This document shows positions 6,311 to 7,428 of a stretch of 7,428 bases of DNA, one piece after another. The notes beneath the pieces were generated by a model. It saw nothing but the letters and a program-made list of their open reading frames with translations, did not search any database and was not told the origin of the DNA. Origin of the DNA: Gammaproteobacteria bacterium (GTDB lineage Bacteria; Pseudomonadota; Gammaproteobacteria; Xanthomonadales; Xanthomonadaceae); contig JAHEBG010000054.1 of NCBI GenBank assembly GCA_024642445.1, forward strand, positions 1-7,428. The letters run 5' to 3'. Numbering within the stretch: the stretch's first letter is position 1; each line of letters opens with the position of its first letter. A program made the translations under genes and the position numbers.

Positions 6311-7428
6311 TCAGAGTTTACGGAACACCAGCGTACCGTTGGTGCCCCCGAAACCGAAGCCGTTCGACATCACCACATCGAGTGTTTTTTCACGTGCTAC
6401 ATTCGGCACGTAATCCAGGTCGCAGCCCTCACTAGGGTTTTCAAGATTGATGGTGGGCGGAACGATGCTGTTCTGCATAGCCAGAATCGAGAGAATAGCC
6501 TCAACGCCACCGGCAGCACCCAGAAGGTGCCCGGTCATGGATTTGGTGGAGCTCACCAAAGTGTTGAAGGCATGGTCACCCAGAGCCAATTTCATGGCAT
6601 TGGTTTCGGCCAGATCGCCCAGAGGCGTGGACGTGCCGTGCGCATTCAGGTAATCGATTTGATCGGGATTGACGCCGGCATCTTTCATAGCCATAACCAT
6701 GCAACGCGATGGGCCGTCACCGGTGTCGCTCGGTGCGGTCATATGATAGGCATCGGAGCTGGCACCAAAACCGGCCAATTCGCAGTAAATCCGGGCACCA
6801 CGGGCTTTGGCATGTTCGTACTCTTCCAGCACCAGAATGCCGGCACCGTCGCCAAGCACAAAACCGTCACGCTCTTTATCCCAGGGGCGGCTGGCACGGG
6901 TCGGGTCGTCATTACGGGTGGACAGTGCCTTCATGGCGCAGAAGCCGGCAACGGCAGTGGGCGTGCAGCCGTGTTCAGCGCCGCCGGCCACCATGATGTC
7001 GGCATCGCCGTACTGAATCATGCGCATGGCCATACCAATGGAATGGTTGGATGAGGCGCACGCTGAGACCGCTGAAAAGTTGGGGCCCTTGAAGCCCTTC
7101 ATGATGCAGAGCTGACCGGAAATCATATTGATGATGGTACTGGGCACGTAAAAGGGGGAGACTTTCCGTGGCCCGCCCAAGTGCAGGTCAACCGCCGTTT
7201 CTTCAATGCCGCGAATACCGCCGATACCGGAACCGACCAACACGCCGGCACGCTCGGCATTGGCTTCGGTAATTTCAAGGCCTGCATCCTGCATGGCCAT
7301 GAACGAAGCTGCCAAGCCGTAATGGATGAAAATATCCATTTTTTTGACGTCTTTCGGATTGAACCATGCCTTGGGATCGAAATCCTTCACTTCACCGGCA
7401 ATATGCGTTGCCATGGCGCTGGCATCGA
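6311..7428 (-). CDS. fabF: Beta-ketoacyl-ACP synthase II (FabF), 5' end outside window
   Basis: Cytoplasmic condensing enzyme of type II fatty-acid synthesis that extends acyl-ACP with malonyl-ACP. The frame is open to the right edge. The visible part is 371 codons, and offset to E. coli FabF (about 45 residues at Cys, His and C-terminus alike) shows only the first ~41 residues are missing and there are no net indels. Counting from the internal ATG at 7414, the catalytic residues are Cys119 ([11 protein letters not shown]), His259 ([11 protein letters not shown]), Lys291 and His296 ([15 protein letters not shown]). The glycine-rich end is [15 protein letters not shown] (350-364). The ATG at 7414 is not the start: [17 protein letters not shown] runs through it as in full-length FabF. 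The gene directly upstream is expected to be acpP. The TGA stop is followed after TCC by the GTG of pabB. Confidence 0.97.
   Translation of the reverse strand, partial: DASAMATHIAGEVKDFDPKAWFNPKDVKKMDIFIHYGLAASFMAMQDAGLEITEANAERAGVLVGSGIGGIRGIEETAVDLHLGGPRKVSPFYVPSTIINMISGQLCIMKGFKGPNFSAVSACASSNHSIGMAMRMIQYGDADIMVAGGAEHGCTPTAVAGFCAMKALSTRNDDPTRASRPWDKERDGFVLGDGAGILVLEEYEHAKARGARIYCELAGFGASSDAYHMTAPSDTGDGPSRCMVMAMKDAGVNPDQIDYLNAHGTSTPLGDLAETNAMKLALGDHAFNTLVSSTKSMTGHLLGAAGGVEAILSILAMQNSIVPPTINLENPSEGCDLDYVPNVAREKTLDVVMSNGFGFGGTNGTLVFRKL

Larger units (their letters stand above)
1..7428 (-). other. Probable polycistronic unit fabF-pabB-pabC-mltG-tmk-holB-pilZ-truA-trpF
   Basis: All nine genes are on one strand. 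In transcription order the junctions are: a 3-base gap, a 4-base overlap (TTGA), an 11-base overlap or 4-base gap, a 1-base gap, a 4-base overlap (ATGA), a 10-base gap, a 21-base gap and a 4-base overlap (ATGA). I see no U-tract hairpin and no convincing sigma-70 promoter between or inside the genes. Co-transcription is inferred from this packing. Internal promoters of ordinary strength could have been missed by eye. Confidence 0.75.

Noticed and set aside
7339..7345. Run of seven A on the coding strand in fabF as a possible slippage or frameshift site.
   Set aside because: The reading frame continues correctly through it as V-K-K-M-D in line with the family, with no sign of a shifted product.
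395..7406. The hexamer GGCAAT is frequent on the plus strand (hand count 19, versus 5 ATTGCC), which at first looked like a strand-biased uptake or sorting motif.
   Set aside because: On the coding strand most of these are the codon pair ATT GCC (Ile-Ala) and the rest mostly xTA/xAA/xCA-TTG-CC. Flanking bases show no shared longer consensus, so codon usage explains it.

Overview
This window is a tightly packed stretch of bacterial chromosome. Every gene I can support lies on the minus strand. Read in the direction of transcription (right to left) the order is fabF (3' part) - pabB - pabC - mltG - tmk - holB - pilZ - truA - trpF (5' part). The block from fabF to holB is the conserved gammaproteobacterial arrangement of fatty-acid, PABA and DNA-replication genes. 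A pilZ gene next to holB and a full pabB between fabF and pabC are, from memory, typical of xanthomonad-type Gammaproteobacteria, and the protein sequences also read like that group. I place the source as a gammaproteobacterium, probably near Xanthomonadales/Lysobacterales, with moderate confidence. Genus cannot be decided from this sequence.

Layout: 6311-7428 encodes the C-terminal ~90% of beta-ketoacyl-ACP synthase II (FabF). 4952-6307 and 4149-4955 encode the two dedicated enzymes of p-aminobenzoate synthesis (PabB, PabC). 3128-4159 encodes the membrane lytic transglycosylase MltG, 2497-3126 thymidylate kinase, 1529-2500 the DNA polymerase III delta' subunit, 1165-1518 the type IV pilus protein PilZ, 373-1143 the tRNA pseudouridine synthase TruA, and 1-376 the first ~125 residues of phosphoribosylanthranilate isomerase (TrpF).

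The genes are almost contiguous. The longest gap is 21 bases (pilZ/truA). Three junctions are 4-base start/stop overlaps (pabB/pabC as TTGA; tmk/holB and truA/trpF as ATGA), and mltG/tmk and fabF/pabB are separated by 1 and 3 bases. I see no convincing internal promoter or terminator, so the simplest reading is one polycistronic unit with translational coupling, entering from the right and leaving on the left. There is no non-coding stretch of 300 bases, no RNA gene, no mobile element and no CRISPR array.

The content is ordinary housekeeping and I do not see a new biological system. Points worth a second look are: pilZ followed directly by truA-trpF where tatD would be expected; an alanine in the PIxGT motif of PabB where the E. 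coli enzyme has its nucleophilic lysine; two substitutions just after the catalytic aspartate of TruA; a TTG start for pabC; and two potential RNA hairpins, one at the trpF start and one early in pabB.
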